Shown piece by piece: positions 1 to 9,591 of a stretch of 64,000 bases of DNA. The notes beneath the pieces were generated by a model. That model saw only the letters and a program-made list of their open reading frames with translations. It searched no databases and was not told where the DNA came from. Source of the stretch: Janthinobacterium sp. Marseille. GTDB lineage: Bacteria; Pseudomonadota; Gammaproteobacteria; Burkholderiales; Burkholderiaceae_D. The position numbers and the translations under genes are program-made. The stretch is taken from NCBI RefSeq assembly GCF_000013625.1, contig NC_009659.1:2914001-2978000 (forward strand), in the 5' to 3' direction. The stretch's first letter is position 1, and each line of letters starts with the position of its first letter.

Positions 1-1410
1 GTTGATCTGTTCTATACCCGTGGTTTGTTCCTGGCTGGCAGCGGTGATTTCACCCATGATATCGGTCACGCGGCGCACGCTGGCTACCACTTCCTGCATC
101 GTGCTACCGGCATCGTCGACCAGGCGCGAACCGGCATTTACTTTCTGTACCGAATCGCCGATCAGGGTTTTGATTTCCTTCGCCGCAGCCGCTGAACGTT
201 GTGCCAGGCTGCGTACCTCGCCTGCCACCACGGCAAAGCCACGCCCCTGTTCGCCGGCACGCGCCGCTTCCACTGCAGCATTCAGGGCAAGGATATTGGT
301 CTGGAAAGCGATGCCGTCGATGACACCGATGATGTCGGCGATTTTTTTCGCCGAATCATTGATGGAACCCATCGTATCAACCACCTGCGACACCACGTCG
401 CCACCCTTGCTTGCAACCGACGAAGCAGTCAAAGCCAATTGATTCGCCTGGCGCGCATTGTCTGCATTTTGCCGCACGGTACCGGTCAGTTCTTCCATCG
501 ACGAGGCGGTTTCTTCCAGTGAACTCGCCTGCTCTTCGGTACGCGACGATAAATCCATATTGCCACTGGCGATCTGGGTCGACGCAATCGCAATCGCTTC
601 GGTGCTGTGACGTACCTCACCGACTATGCGTATCAGGCTGCCATTCATATCCTTCAGCGCCCGCAGTAACTGGCCGGTTTCATCCTTGTATTTGGCTTCG
701 ATCACGCTGGTCAGGTCGCCTGCCGCGACGGTTTGCGCAATCTTCACCGCCTCATGCAGCGGCTTGGTAATCGAATGCGTGATCCAGTAAGCCAGCGCAA
801 TACCACCAACAGCTGCCAGCGCGCCCAGCACCATCATCATCTGGATCGCTGCATCGATATGGCCGGCGGCCGTTGCACCGCGCTCTTCCACCATCTTCTT
901 TTGCACAGCTGTCAATTGCGCGACGATACCCTGCACCACGTCCAGCGCCGGCAAGGTTTCAGACAACAAGATTTGCCTCGCTTCATCCCTGTGGTTGTCG
1001 GCCACCAGTTTGCCGACCTTGCCAAATGAAGCCACATACTTGCCGCGCGCTTCCTTGAATTCCTGCATCAGCGCCTTGCCCTTGTCGGTGTAAATCAGCT
1101 TGTCCAGCACGACTACCGCTTCATCTATCGCCTTTTTATTCTTCGCAATATCGGCAAACAGCGCGGCGACCTTGGCCGACTCGGTTTCCATCAGCAATTC
1201 CATATTGCGGCGGGCGTTGGCGCGCGTGGTCACGTCTATGGTTGCCGCAGCCTCGGCCTTGACCCAATCACTGTCGACCATTTGATGGTTGATCTCGCCT
1301 ATGCTGTTAAAGCGCAGCAAGGCCAATACGATCAGCGTCGCCATCAGGATGAATATCGCCCCGAAACCCATGGCCAGCCGGGCGCCAATCCTTACATTCA
1401 AGATATTCAT
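1..1410 (-). CDS. Methyl-accepting chemotaxis protein, C-terminus cut by window edge
   Basis: The minus-strand reading frame opens with ATG at 1410 and stays open to base 1, giving 470 visible codons. It starts with [16 protein letters not shown] and a first membrane segment at about residues 12-32. A periplasmic four-helix-type region follows, then a second membrane segment near residues 185-205 ([19 protein letters not shown]) and a HAMP segment. The cytoplasmic domain has the typical [20 protein letters not shown] methylation stretch. It also has the conserved hairpin tip around [20 protein letters not shown], which contacts CheW and CheA. The protein senses an unknown ligand at the inner membrane and controls flagellar rotation through CheA. 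The last tens of residues lie outside the window. The family call is secure; the ligand cannot be read from the sequence. Confidence 0.95.
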   Translation of the reverse strand, partial: MNILNVRIGARLAMGFGAIFILMATLIVLALLRFNSIGEINHQMVDSDWVKAEAAATIDVTTRANARRNMELLMETESAKVAALFADIAKNKKAIDEAVVVLDKLIYTDKGKALMQEFKEARGKYVASFGKVGKLVADNHRDEARQILLSETLPALDVVQGIVAQLTAVQKKMVEERGATAAGHIDAAIQMMMVLGALAAVGGIALAYWITHSITKPLHEAVKIAQTVAAGDLTSVIEAKYKDETGQLLRALKDMNGSLIRIVGEVRHSTEAIAIASTQIASGNMDLSSRTEEQASSLEETASSMEELTGTVRQNADNARQANQLALTASSVASKGGDVVSQVVDTMGSINDSAKKIADIIGVIDGIAFQTNILALNAAVEAARAGEQGRGFAVVAGEVRSLAQRSAAAAKEIKTLIGDSVQKVNAGSRLVDDAGSTMQEVVASVRRVTDIMGEITAASQEQTTGIEQIN

Positions 1411-1595
1411 TTTTATTTTCCCTGTACAAGTCATGACGCCACCTATTTCTGGATGCCGTCGCATTTCATGAGTCAAATTCCATTACCATCTGTTTTTATT
1501 GTCAGCATCGCCACCTGCAAAAGTTGCCCTATTGCACTAATTTCGTGCATGAAGCAGCGCTTTGCACTCGCGAATCGCCCCAAGCACGAACATTT

Positions 1596-2957
1596 ATGAT
1601 TTCTGACCGCTCCCCGTCCCCTCCGTCTTCCGCTCCGGCCGTACTCAGCGTGTCCGCGCTGAACCAGGCCGTCTCGCGCATGCTGGAGCGCAATTTCCCC
1701 TTGTCCTGGGTTTCCGGTGAAATCTCCAATTTCACTTGTGCTGCATCCGGACACTGGTACTTCACACTCAAGGACAGTGCCGCCCAGGTGCGCGCGGTGA
1801 TGTTCCGTGGTCGAGCCCAATATGCAGATTTCATGCCACGCGAAGGCGACAAAGTGGAGGTGCGCGCACTGGTCACCCTGTATGCGCCGCGCGGCGATTA
1901 TCAATTGAGTGTGGAAGCGATACGGCGTGCCGGCGTCGGCAATTTGTACGAAGCTTTTTTGCAATTGAAGGAAAAGCTGAATGCCGAAGGTTTGTTCGAT
2001 CCGGCGCGCAAGCGTGCTATCCCAAGCTTTGCCCGCACTATAGGCATAGTCACCAGCCCCCAGGCTGCCGCCTTGCGCGACATCCTGACGACACTGCAAC
2101 GCCGCGCACCGCATGTACGCGTGATCCTGTATCCGACGCCGGTACAGGGCGAAGGCTCGGCCAACAAGATTGCACAAGCGATAGCGACCGCTTCCGCCCG
2201 TGCCGAATGCGATGTGCTGCTGGTGTGTCGTGGTGGCGGCAGTATTGAAGATCTGTGGTCGTTCAACCATGAACTGGTGGCACGCACTATCGTCGGTTGC
2301 GACATCCCGGTCATCGTCGGCGTCGGCCATGAAACCGACTTCACCATCGCCGACTTCGCCGCTGACTTGCGCGCACCGACCCCGACCGCCGCTGCGGAAC
2401 TCGCGGCGACTCCACGCGCCGACTGGTTAGCCCGGCTGGAAGCACAAGCTGATGACATGCGTTACGTGTTGAAGAGACAGTTGTCCGATACCGCACAAAC
2501 GCTGGATTGGCTGTCACGCCGCCTGATCAGCCCGGCCGCATATATCGCGCATGAAAGAATGAAGCTGCAAAACCTGCAGGCACGCCTCGGCCATGCAACC
2601 CGCATCCCGCTCAGCAAGGCGCAGTTCGCGCTGGCGCAATTGCGCAATCGCTGGCTCTCACAATTACCGGATACGCAGGCGCAACGTTTGCACGTGATCA
2701 ATCATGCGCGTCGCATGAGCAATCAGATCAACAACCATATCGCGAGCCAGAGACAAAGCCTGGCCGCCCTTTCCGCGCAACTCGAAATGCTGAACCCGCA
2801 ACGCACACTGGAGCGCGGTTACGCGATGATCACTGATGAAAAAGGAAAGATCGTGCGGGCACCGAAAGAATTGCAACCGCGCCAAAGTGTGACAGTGCGG
2901 CTGGCGGATGGTACGGCCCAGGTGGGTATCGCCAGCGTGCAGGAAACGCTGGAGTAA
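1596..2957 (+). CDS. xseA: Exodeoxyribonuclease VII large subunit
   Basis: This 453-residue protein is the large, catalytic subunit of exonuclease VII. With XseB it degrades single-stranded DNA from both ends in mismatch repair and DNA damage processing. An N-terminal OB-fold runs from about residue 20 to 115 ([21 protein letters not shown] is the typical opening). The exonuclease core follows, with [14 protein letters not shown], the [14 protein letters not shown] motif and [20 protein letters not shown]. The C-terminal half is helical and probably coiled coil, where the small subunit binds. The ATG at 1596 fits the family start; an in-frame ATG at 1524 would add 24 residues that do not look like XseA. 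xseB is not adjacent. Cytoplasmic. Confidence 0.96.
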
Positions 2958-2959
2958 AG

Positions 2960-2990
2960 AAACCGCGCATCGAATAAATGCGCGGCTGGC
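2960..2990 (-). terminator. Hairpin terminator downstream of the siderophore receptor gene
   Basis: A perfect 8-bp inverted repeat (2963-2970 and 2978-2985, CCGCGCAT/ATGCGCGG) has a 7-base loop. On the minus strand it is followed by TTTCTTTACT, as expected for an intrinsic terminator of the receptor gene ending at 3008. On the plus strand it lies just after the xseA stop but has no T-run, so it may act weakly there. Confidence 0.6.
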
Positions 2991-3007
2991 CAGACTTCAA
3001 ACTCGAA

Positions 3008-5482
3008 TCAAAACTTATAACTCAACTTCAGCCACGCATTGCGCGGATTGCCATAGGTGTAACCGTTATAACCGCCGAGACCACTGTAATAGTATTTATC
3101 GGTGACGTTTTCGATATTCAGCGCGGCGCTCCAGTTCTTATCGATTTCATAGCGCGCCATCAAGCCGAGCAGGGTTAAGCCACCCTGCGTACTACTTCCA
3201 AGACCGTAATACTCGTCGTACGAAATCTCGCTTTGATAACTCACGTTACCGCCCACGATGAGTTTGCTCCAGCTACCCGGCAAACGATAACTCGTTGCGA
3301 TCCGCAATAAACGGCGCGGTAGCGTTGTATTGAGCATTATTTTTTCAGCGTCCCGCTTGGCAAAATAAGTATAACCACCCATCACTTGCCAGCCCCGCGC
3401 CAATTCACCTGAAGCCGTCAGCTCAAAGCCCTTGCTGCGTGCACCTTTGACCGCACGCGAAGGAGCCGTGCCATCCGGCAGCAAAGGCGCACCCGCGTCG
3501 ACCACCGCCACATTATCTTCATCGGTCTGGAAAACCGCCAGGCTGGTATTCAGCCTGCCGTCCCAATGCTCGCCTTTCAAGCCAAGTTCCAGGTTACGTC
3601 CGCGTTTCGGGTCGAGCACACTATTGCTGCTATCCCTGACTGTATTCGGCTGGAAAATATCGGTATAGCTGGCGTACGCCGAGTATTCCTTATTCAAATC
3701 ATAAACGATGCCGGCATACGGGGTGAAGACACTGCTTTCGCGGTTCGGCTCTGCTGAGGTCTTTTCTCCGGTCGGACTCATATTCCAATCCGTATTGCGA
3801 TACCAGGTCAGGCGCCCACCCAGCAAAATGGCGAGATTATCAGTCGGTTTCAGACGGGTAGATCCATACACAGCGGTTTGTGTGGTGTCCGCACCGAAGG
3901 CTCCGTTGGAGTATTTAAAGTCAGGCCGGGGCAGCCCACGCAAATCATAAATACTATGGATGATTTGATCAGGCCATGCCGGAACCGACAAGGCACCCGC
4001 TACCGAGTATGAATAACGGTTCACGTTAAGCCCGAGGCTGGCACTATGCGTACGACCAAACAACTCAAACGGTCCGCTGGCAAAGACATCAAAGGATTTA
4101 TTCGTGCCGCGCGCCTGATCCGCGCCCTGGTCGATACTGGCATTACCCGTGGCAGCGTCCACATCCGACGGATAGAGCCAGATATCGCCACCCACGCGAT
4201 CGCGCTTGTTTTTTGTTTGCGCTGCTTCGGCCTTGATGCTCCAGCCATTGTTGAGTTTGTGCTCCAGGTTCAGGAAGAACCTGTCCTGCTGCACATCCCA
4301 GCTACTCCACGGCGTACTCGAATTAAATGTGCGCGGCAAATTCGTGCGGCTACCGTCGCTGAAAAACAAGGGGGCCTGACCAAAGTTGCCGCCCTTAATC
4401 GAATTCTTTTGGAATTCATACCCAACACTGGCGATCGTATCCGGCGCGATATCCGCTTCAACGGCACCGTAGAACACGTTTTCGCGGCGCTGCTTGTAAT
4501 CGATGAAGTTATCGCCATCAGTATAGGAACCCACCACCCGACCGCGTACCGTACCTGCGGCATTAAGCTTATTGCTCAAATCGATTTCAGTATTGTATTG
4601 ATTCCAGGAGCCCAGGCCGACCGTAGCACGTCCGGAAAAGTCACTAGTCGGGCGTTTGCGCACGAGGTTGATGGAACCACCTGGCGAGCCGACCCCATTC
4701 AACAATCCGGCTGCGCCCCTCACCACTTCCACCCGGTCATAGATGGCCGTGCTTAACAAACCGGACTCACCCGCCACGCTATTAAAGGCCAGCGTCGGTA
4801 TCCCGTTAATCATGGGACTCAAATCGAAGCCACGCGAGGTGAACAACACGCGTTCGTCGACACGATCAACCACTATGCCAGGCGTCTGGCGCAAGACATC
4901 GGTCAGGGTCACCAGATTCTGGTCATCCATTTGTTGGCGACTGATGACGCTGACCGACTGCGGTGTTTCGCGCAGGGACAGACTCATACGCGTTCCGGCA
5001 CCGGTTGCCCGCGTCGTATAAGAGCCACTGCCTTCAGTCGTTTCATCAGCTTGTGCCCGCACTGTTACAGGCGCCAACACTGCATCTTGCTGCGATGACT
5101 GGAGACTGGCTTGCAATGTATAGCCACCGTTTGCCTGTCGCACTGCTTCCAGCCCGCTACCAGCCAGCAATGCCTGCAAGCCCGCAGTGATCGTATAACT
5201 ACCGTTCAAACCCTTGCTTTGCAGTTTATTGGTAGTTTCACTCGAGAAGGACAGCATGATGCCTGCATCACGCCCGAAACGATTCAACGCGCTCGTTAGT
5301 GAACCCGCTGGAACGGTGTAAGTCCGAACGGCCGCCTCTTGCGCATAGGCACTGTTGACCGTCAAGCTTAACGGCAAGGCAACTGCGCCCCCCAGCAAAG
5401 CACGGCTAATAGCATAAGCAATGGTGGAAGAACGAAAGTGGGGCAAGCTTGACGCTAGCGTACGACTACGGTGGGCGTTCAT
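3008..5482 (-). CDS. TonB-dependent siderophore receptor with N-terminal STN signalling domain (FpvA/FecA type)
   Basis: This 824-residue outer-membrane receptor probably imports a ferric siderophore. A long signal peptide ends at about residue 48 (NSAYAQEA). An STN (secretin/TonB N-terminal) domain spans about residues 53-125 (YTVPAGSLTSALNRFGRDAG), the part that contacts a FecR protein for surface signalling. The plug domain follows (SLRETPQSVSVISRQQMDDQ), then a 22-strand-type barrel ending in an aromatic residue (LKLSYKF). Start ATG 5482 has AGGA upstream. The gene lies 118 bases downstream of the fecI-fecR pair on the same strand, which supports autoregulation by the iron-starvation sigma factor. 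The substrate cannot be determined; FoxA/FpvA-like hydroxamate receptors are the closest in style. Confidence 0.93.
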   Translation of the reverse strand: MNAHRSRTLASSLPHFRSSTIAYAISRALLGGAVALPLSLTVNSAYAQEAAVRTYTVPAGSLTSALNRFGRDAGIMLSFSSETTNKLQSKGLNGSYTITAGLQALLAGSGLEAVRQANGGYTLQASLQSSQQDAVLAPVTVRAQADETTEGSGSYTTRATGAGTRMSLSLRETPQSVSVISRQQMDDQNLVTLTDVLRQTPGIVVDRVDERVLFTSRGFDLSPMINGIPTLAFNSVAGESGLLSTAIYDRVEVVRGAAGLLNGVGSPGGSINLVRKRPTSDFSGRATVGLGSWNQYNTEIDLSNKLNAAGTVRGRVVGSYTDGDNFIDYKQRRENVFYGAVEADIAPDTIASVGYEFQKNSIKGGNFGQAPLFFSDGSRTNLPRTFNSSTPWSSWDVQQDRFFLNLEHKLNNGWSIKAEAAQTKNKRDRVGGDIWLYPSDVDAATGNASIDQGADQARGTNKSFDVFASGPFELFGRTHSASLGLNVNRYSYSVAGALSVPAWPDQIIHSIYDLRGLPRPDFKYSNGAFGADTTQTAVYGSTRLKPTDNLAILLGGRLTWYRNTDWNMSPTGEKTSAEPNRESSVFTPYAGIVYDLNKEYSAYASYTDIFQPNTVRDSSNSVLDPKRGRNLELGLKGEHWDGRLNTSLAVFQTDEDNVAVVDAGAPLLPDGTAPSRAVKGARSKGFELTASGELARGWQVMGGYTYFAKRDAEKIMLNTTLPRRLLRIATSYRLPGSWSKLIVGGNVSYQSEISYDEYYGLGSSTQGGLTLLGLMARYEIDKNWSAALNIENVTDKYYYSGLGGYNGYTYGNPRNAWLKLSYKF

Positions 5483-5600
5483 ATGAGTCCTGAAGGTTGA
5501 ATGAAGTTGGGCTTCTTATCTTCATTGCCCCGCAAGATGAAAAAAGGGATCAAGTTTTTGAAATATTTTTTCGACTGCTCTGAAATGACCTTGTACGGCC

Positions 5601-6602
5601 TTACACAGCATGCAAGGTGACCCAGTAGCGTGTGACGAAACGCACTTGCAATGGCAAGGTGGTTTGCAGCATATCGAGCACCTTGTCGGTGTCCTTAAGG
5701 GGATAAGTGCCAGTGACGGGAAGCTGCGCGATCTTGTCATCGCAGTCAATATGGCCGGGACGATAGTTGCCCAACTCTTTCAGGAAATCACGCAATGGCA
5801 GGTCTTGCGCCACTATCATGCCTTGCCGCCATGCCGTCACTGCTTCATCCACCGCTTCGATAGCACTAAAACCGTCGGCGGTGAAACTGGTTTGCTGGCC
5901 TGCCTGCAGGATGCGTGCCTCCCCTTTCAGGTTCGGACGTATTTCAACCGCCCCTTCAAATACCGAGACCTTGCTCGCCCCGCCGCGCTGTTCATTCCTT
6001 TGTTGTACCGAGAACTGCGTACCGAGTGCCCGTATGCTGCCCTGCCTTGTTTCCACCAGAAAGGGACGCGCCTTACCACCGCTGGCCTGCCGGGGATCAT
6101 GCGCAGTCGTGATCATGATATCGCCGCTCAATAGGCGCACAATACGTTGCGTGTCGCTGTAATGAATGTCCACCGAAGTTTCTGCGTTGAGTTCAAGCAG
6201 AGTGCCATCGGCTAAAGTGATCGTTGCGCGTTCACCGACACCGGTGCGGCGATCCGCAGACCACTGCCGCCACGGCAATTGTTCTTCTACCAGCCAGGTC
6301 GTACCACCTGCAAACAACATGATTGCCAGAGTCTTGATGGCTTGGCGGCGCCCTGCCGAACCCGGCGTGGTGAGTGCCGCATGCGCCAGGGGCGAAGACA
6401 GTGTTTGCAGTTTTTCGCCGAAGGCTTCGATTTTTTGCCACGCACGCAAATGATCAGGGTGTGCGTCGCGCCAACGCTGCCACTGTTTGCGCGTGTCGTC
6501 GGTTACCGTGTCTGCTTGCAGTTCGACCAGCCATTCCGCTGCGCGCTTGCGCACTTCTTGTGGAATCGCTGCGGCAGACTGCAGCGGCATGTGGGCCGAC
6601 AT
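5601..6602 (-). CDS. fecR: FecR-family transmembrane anti-sigma regulator
   Basis: This 333-residue protein links the outer-membrane receptor to the ECF sigma factor. It has the DUF4880-type N-terminus (VRKRAAEWLVELQAD, then WQRWRDAHPDHLRAW) that binds the sigma factor. One membrane segment lies near residues 90-108. The periplasmic FecR domain includes GERATITLADGTLLELNA and GTQFSVQQ. A C-terminal region (DLPLRDFLKELGNYRPGHID) resembles the part that contacts the STN domain. The chosen ATG at 6602 shares one base with the sigma-factor stop (TGATG), so the two are translationally coupled; an in-frame start at 6626 would lie inside the upstream gene. The symbol is by family; it need not be the citrate system. 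Confidence 0.92.
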   Translation of the reverse strand: MSAHMPLQSAAAIPQEVRKRAAEWLVELQADTVTDDTRKQWQRWRDAHPDHLRAWQKIEAFGEKLQTLSSPLAHAALTTPGSAGRRQAIKTLAIMLFAGGTTWLVEEQLPWRQWSADRRTGVGERATITLADGTLLELNAETSVDIHYSDTQRIVRLLSGDIMITTAHDPRQASGGKARPFLVETRQGSIRALGTQFSVQQRNEQRGGASKVSVFEGAVEIRPNLKGEARILQAGQQTSFTADGFSAIEAVDEAVTAWRQGMIVAQDLPLRDFLKELGNYRPGHIDCDDKIAQLPVTGTYPLKDTDKVLDMLQTTLPLQVRFVTRYWVTLHAV

Positions 6603-7111
6603 CAGTTCAACTCCGTGAAGCAGCATTGCGCCACAGCCTTGGCGATATAACGTTTAACTGTAGGAATTGAAATCGCCAGCCGTTCGGCAATCTCGGCCTG
6701 GCCCAAACCGTCGAGTTGCGACAACAAAAATACCTTGCGTACCAATGGCGCCAAACCGTCAAGCAGGCGATCAATCTCGACCAATGTCTCCAGCATGATT
6801 GCGCGCGCTTCGGGCGAGATCGCATGCGACTCCGGCAGCACGGCCAATGCATCGAGGTAAGCCTGTTCGATTTGGCGCCGACGATACAGGTTGGCGACCA
6901 TGCCTTGTGCAATCGTGGTCAGCAAGGCACGCGGTTCGCGGATCGCGAGCGGCACATCCTTGGTCAGCACGCGCAAAAAAGTATCGTGCGCAAGATCGGC
7001 TGCATCGAAAGAGTTGCCCAAACGTTTGCGCAACCATGCATGCAGCCAGCCATGATGCTCGGTATAGAGCAGATGAACTTGTTGCTGTTGAACAGAGTCG
7101 GCAGCCGACAT
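6602..7111 (-). CDS. fecI: FecI-family ECF RNA polymerase sigma factor
   Basis: This 169-residue ECF sigma factor presumably transcribes the receptor gene when the FecR partner is signalled. Region 2 has NSFDAADLAHDTFLRV. Region 4 has LDGLGQAEIAERLAIS followed by the helix-turn-helix IPTVKRYIAKA, which is typical of FecI proteins. ATG 7111 is preferred because AAGGAAG lies 5 bases upstream; ATG at 7147 would overlap the Fur box. It is the first gene of the sigma/anti-sigma/receptor group. A strong Fur-type site lies 36 bases upstream of the start, so iron repression is expected. Confidence 0.93.
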   Translation of the reverse strand: MSAADSVQQQQVHLLYTEHHGWLHAWLRKRLGNSFDAADLAHDTFLRVLTKDVPLAIREPRALLTTIAQGMVANLYRRRQIEQAYLDALAVLPESHAISPEARAIMLETLVEIDRLLDGLAPLVRKVFLLSQLDGLGQAEIAERLAISIPTVKRYIAKAVAQCCFTELN

Positions 7112-7146
7112 GAGCTTCCTTTTCAGGGATTGAAGCACTAAATGCA

Positions 7147-7165
7147 AATAAGAATAATTCGCATT
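7147..7165 (-). promoter_or_regulatory. Fur box of the fecI-fecR-receptor operon
   Basis: The 19 bases AATAAGAATAATTCGCATT match the Fur palindrome AATGAGAATNATTCTCATT at all but two of the 18 defined positions. The site lies just upstream of the sigma-factor gene, where Fur-Fe(II) would block transcription. Seen directly; binding is inferred. Confidence 0.75.
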
Positions 7166-7393
7166 CTAACAGTTCAAAGCAAACTACCGCAAGTTGCACA
7201 AAGCTTGATGTGCATTGGCTTTGCGCCGTGTTGAAGAAAAATATCGCAGCGTATTTGCGACAGCTTTTTTCACTGTGTTTTCAAGCTTGTCGGAAATTGA
7301 CCTGCGTCGTGTGCAAGCAAGGCATAACCGCTTTACAATGAACGCCTTTCAAAAAGAACATCTTCATTTTCAACCCCATATAGAAGGACGACC

Positions 7394-7972
7394 ATGGAAC
7401 ATACCCTGCCGGCACTGCCCTATGCGTTGGATGCACTTGCTCCACACATCTCGAAAGAGACGCTCGAATTCCATTACGGTAAACATCACCAGACATACGT
7501 AACGAATTTGAACAACCTGATCAAAGGTACCGAATTCGAAAACGCATCGCTCGAAGAAATCATCAAGAAATCCTCCGGCGGTGTTTTCAACAATGCAGCT
7601 CAAGTATGGAACCACACCTTCTACTGGAACGGCCTGAAGCCAAACGGCGGCGGCGCTCCAACTGGTGCAGTTGCTGATGCGATCAATGCAAAATGGGGTT
7701 CCTTCGACAAGTTCAAGGAAGAGTTCACCAAGTCTTGCGTAACCAACTTCGGCTCCGGCTGGACATGGTTGGTGAAAAAAGCTGACGGCTCGCTCGATCT
7801 GGCTAACACCTCGAACGCCGGCTGCCCACTGACCGGCGCTGACAAGCCATTGCTGACCTGCGACGTTTGGGAACACGCTTACTACATCGACTACCGCAAT
7901 GCGCGTCCTAAGTACGTTGAATCGTTCTGGGCATTGGTTAACTGGGACTTCGTTGCGAAGAACCTGGCTTAA
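7394..7972 (+). CDS. sodB: Superoxide dismutase [Fe]
   Basis: This 192-residue cytoplasmic enzyme converts superoxide to hydrogen peroxide and oxygen. All four metal ligands are present at E. coli SodB numbering: His27, His74, Asp157 and His161 ([13 protein letters not shown]). The [13 protein letters not shown] block and an active-site Gln/Gly pattern (NNAAQVWN with FGSGWTWL) point to iron rather than manganese. AAGGAC precedes ATG 7394. It is a single gene with its own terminator. It lies next to the Fur-controlled operon, which suits an iron enzyme, but I saw no separate Fur box in front of it. Confidence 0.97.
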   Translation: MEHTLPALPYALDALAPHISKETLEFHYGKHHQTYVTNLNNLIKGTEFENASLEEIIKKSSGGVFNNAAQVWNHTFYWNGLKPNGGGAPTGAVADAINAKWGSFDKFKEEFTKSCVTNFGSGWTWLVKKADGSLDLANTSNAGCPLTGADKPLLTCDVWEHAYYIDYRNARPKYVESFWALVNWDFVAKNLA

Positions 7973-8023
7973 TTAATGTTTTAAGGTGTTGGCTTATTTA
8001 GCTAATGCTTTTGGACTGATTGC

Positions 8024-8055
8024 AAAAAACGCCTCGAGAGATCGAGGCGTTTTTG
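8024..8055 (+). terminator. Rho-independent terminator of sodB
   Basis: A near-perfect stem AACGCCTCGA/TCGAGGCGTT with a 3-base loop is followed by TTTTGTTTTT, about 50 bases after the sodB stop. Confidence 0.88.
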
Positions 8056-8265
8056 TTTTTGCGGTTTGTTTTCGGTATCCTGCGAATAATGCTGTTCTTC
8101 CTTCGATCACGCTTGGATTGCCGGGGGTAGCCCGGCAACGCACTTCTCCACGGAGAGAAAACAGCATCAGAACCACCGGAGCAAAAAACGCCTTCAAAAC
8201 CCCGAACTCATAACAAAAACCTTCCCTTATGCGTTTTTAGCATGAAGACATGCAAAAACTATAGT

Positions 8266-8293
8266 TTGAACGAATAAGCAAATTTGTTATATT
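8266..8293 (+). promoter_or_regulatory. Candidate sigma-70 promoter of sbp
   Basis: TTGAAC (8266-8271) and TATATT (8288-8293) are 16 bases apart and sit in an AT-rich stretch about 120 bases upstream of sbp. The layout fits a CysB-activated promoter, but no CysB consensus strict enough to name can be read. Confidence 0.5.
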
Positions 8294-8411
8294 CATTTCC
8301 ATTCGGTAAGTTACCCGATTGCATCGATGGAATGAGGCAGTTTTCGTCGCGGAAACCGAATCGCCGGCAATCCCCTTACCACCCCTTTTTACCAAAATAT
8401 GGAGAATGTTC

Positions 8412-9422
8412 ATGTTTAAGAAAGTTGTTTTACTGACAGCGGCAACCGCCACTTTGCTGTCCGGCGCCGCCCAGGCACAGGAAAAACCTTTGCTCAACGC
8501 GTCGTATGACGTGGCACGTGAAGTGTTCGCTGCGATCAATCCTAAATTCCAGGCTAAATGGAAAGCCGAAACCGGCCAGGACCTGAAGATCGATCAATCG
8601 TTTGCCGGCACCTCGCGTCAGGCACAAGACATCATCCAGGGTAAAAAGGTAGATACCGTTACTTTCAACCAGGTCACCGACATCGACATCCTGGCGCAAC
8701 GCGGCCTGGTGCGTAAGGACTGGCAAAAAGCCTTCCCTAACAATAGCTCGCCTTACTACAGCACCATCGCTTTCCTGGTGCGCAAAGGCAATCCAAAAAA
8801 TATCAAAACCTGGGATGACCTGGTACGTGATGACGTAAAAGTCGTTTTCCCTAACCCGAAAACTTCCGGTAACGCACGCTACACCTACCTCGGCGCATGG
8901 CTGTACGCGAACGAGAAGTTCAAAGGTGATGAGGCTCAAACCAAGCAATTCGTCGGCAAACTGTTGCACAACGTTGTGAACTTCCCTACCGGTGGCCGTG
9001 GCGCAACTGTAGCGTTCGCACAAAACAATCAGGGCGATGCCTTGCTGACCTTTGAATCGGAAGTGATCAACATCGCGAAGAGTGATGAATTCAAGTCCGG
9101 CGCTTATGAAATCGTCGTACCACCAGTCTCGGTACTGGCTGAGTTCCCGGTTGCTGTCGTTGACAAAGTTGTCGATGAAAAAGGCACGCGTAAAGTCGCA
9201 ACGGCTTACCTGAACTATGAATATTCGCGTGAAATCCAGCTCTTGCTGACCACCTTCAACTACCGCGTCCATCACCCGGACGTCGCTAAAGTGGTTGCTG
9301 ACCGTTACGCAAAAGTCCGCCTGATCGACCCGACCAAGGTACTGGGCTCGTGGGATGACATCCAGGCCAAGCATTTTGCCGGTGGTGCCGTACTCGACCA
9401 ATTGCTGTCGCAACGTCGTTGA
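8412..9422 (+). CDS. sbp: Periplasmic sulfate-binding protein
   Basis: This 336-residue protein binds sulfate (or thiosulfate) in the periplasm and delivers it to the CysT/CysW permease. The signal peptide MFKKVVLLTAATATLL ends at about residue 22 (AQAQEKP). Family motifs include LNASYDVAREVFAAINPKF, FAGTSRQAQDIIQGKK and the anion-binding PTGGRGATVAFAQ. ATG 8412 is chosen because GGAG lies 7 bases upstream and it begins the signal peptide; the in-frame ATG 8406 is too close to that site and ATG 8319 adds a non-family extension. The gene is followed by a terminator and then cysT. Confidence 0.95.
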   Translation: MFKKVVLLTAATATLLSGAAQAQEKPLLNASYDVAREVFAAINPKFQAKWKAETGQDLKIDQSFAGTSRQAQDIIQGKKVDTVTFNQVTDIDILAQRGLVRKDWQKAFPNNSSPYYSTIAFLVRKGNPKNIKTWDDLVRDDVKVVFPNPKTSGNARYTYLGAWLYANEKFKGDEAQTKQFVGKLLHNVVNFPTGGRGATVAFAQNNQGDALLTFESEVINIAKSDEFKSGAYEIVVPPVSVLAEFPVAVVDKVVDEKGTRKVATAYLNYEYSREIQLLLTTFNYRVHHPDVAKVVADRYAKVRLIDPTKVLGSWDDIQAKHFAGGAVLDQLLSQRR

Positions 9423-9466
9423 TAGAGGGCCGGCGACGTGAATTTGACACTTCGCCGGCATCACCT

Positions 9467-9496
9467 TTGTCATACAGGATGATGGTGGTTTACAAT
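9467..9496 (+). promoter_or_regulatory. Candidate promoter upstream of cysT
   Basis: TTGTCA (9467-9472) and TACAAT (9491-9496) have an 18-base spacer; each box differs from consensus at one position. Transcription would start near 9503, immediately before the hairpin terminator at 9509-9541. Confidence 0.35.
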
Positions 9497-9508
9497 GCCG
9501 CCATCCAC

Positions 9509-9541
9509 ACGACCATCCGTTACTGGATGGTCGTTTGTTTT
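9509..9541 (+). terminator. Terminator or attenuator between sbp and cysT
   Basis: A perfect 10-bp stem ACGACCATCC/GGATGGTCGT with loop GTTACT is followed by TTGTTTTT. It would let sbp be made in excess of the permease, or act as an attenuator for a promoter just upstream. Confidence 0.75.
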
Positions 9542-9591
9542 TACAGATACCGTTTTGCAGTGACGCCGCACTGCCCTGACCCGCACATACC

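Larger units (their letters stand above)
7973..8411. other. Intergenic region between sodB and sbp
   Basis: The stretch holds the sodB terminator (8024-8055) and the sbp promoter (8266-8293). Between them, 8060-8230 has a small hairpin (GCCGGGggtaGCCCGGC near 8119-8135) but no convincing reading frame. The AT-rich stretch 8250-8300 is where a CysB site would be expected. Confidence 0.6.

Noticed and set aside
2..442. Plus-strand open frame over the chemoreceptor gene
   Set aside because: It is the complement of the conserved chemoreceptor signalling domain, which is certain on the minus strand.
1473..2330. Long open frame antisense to xseA
   Set aside because: It mirrors the codons of xseA on the other strand, has no family features, and overlaps the well-supported XseA gene.
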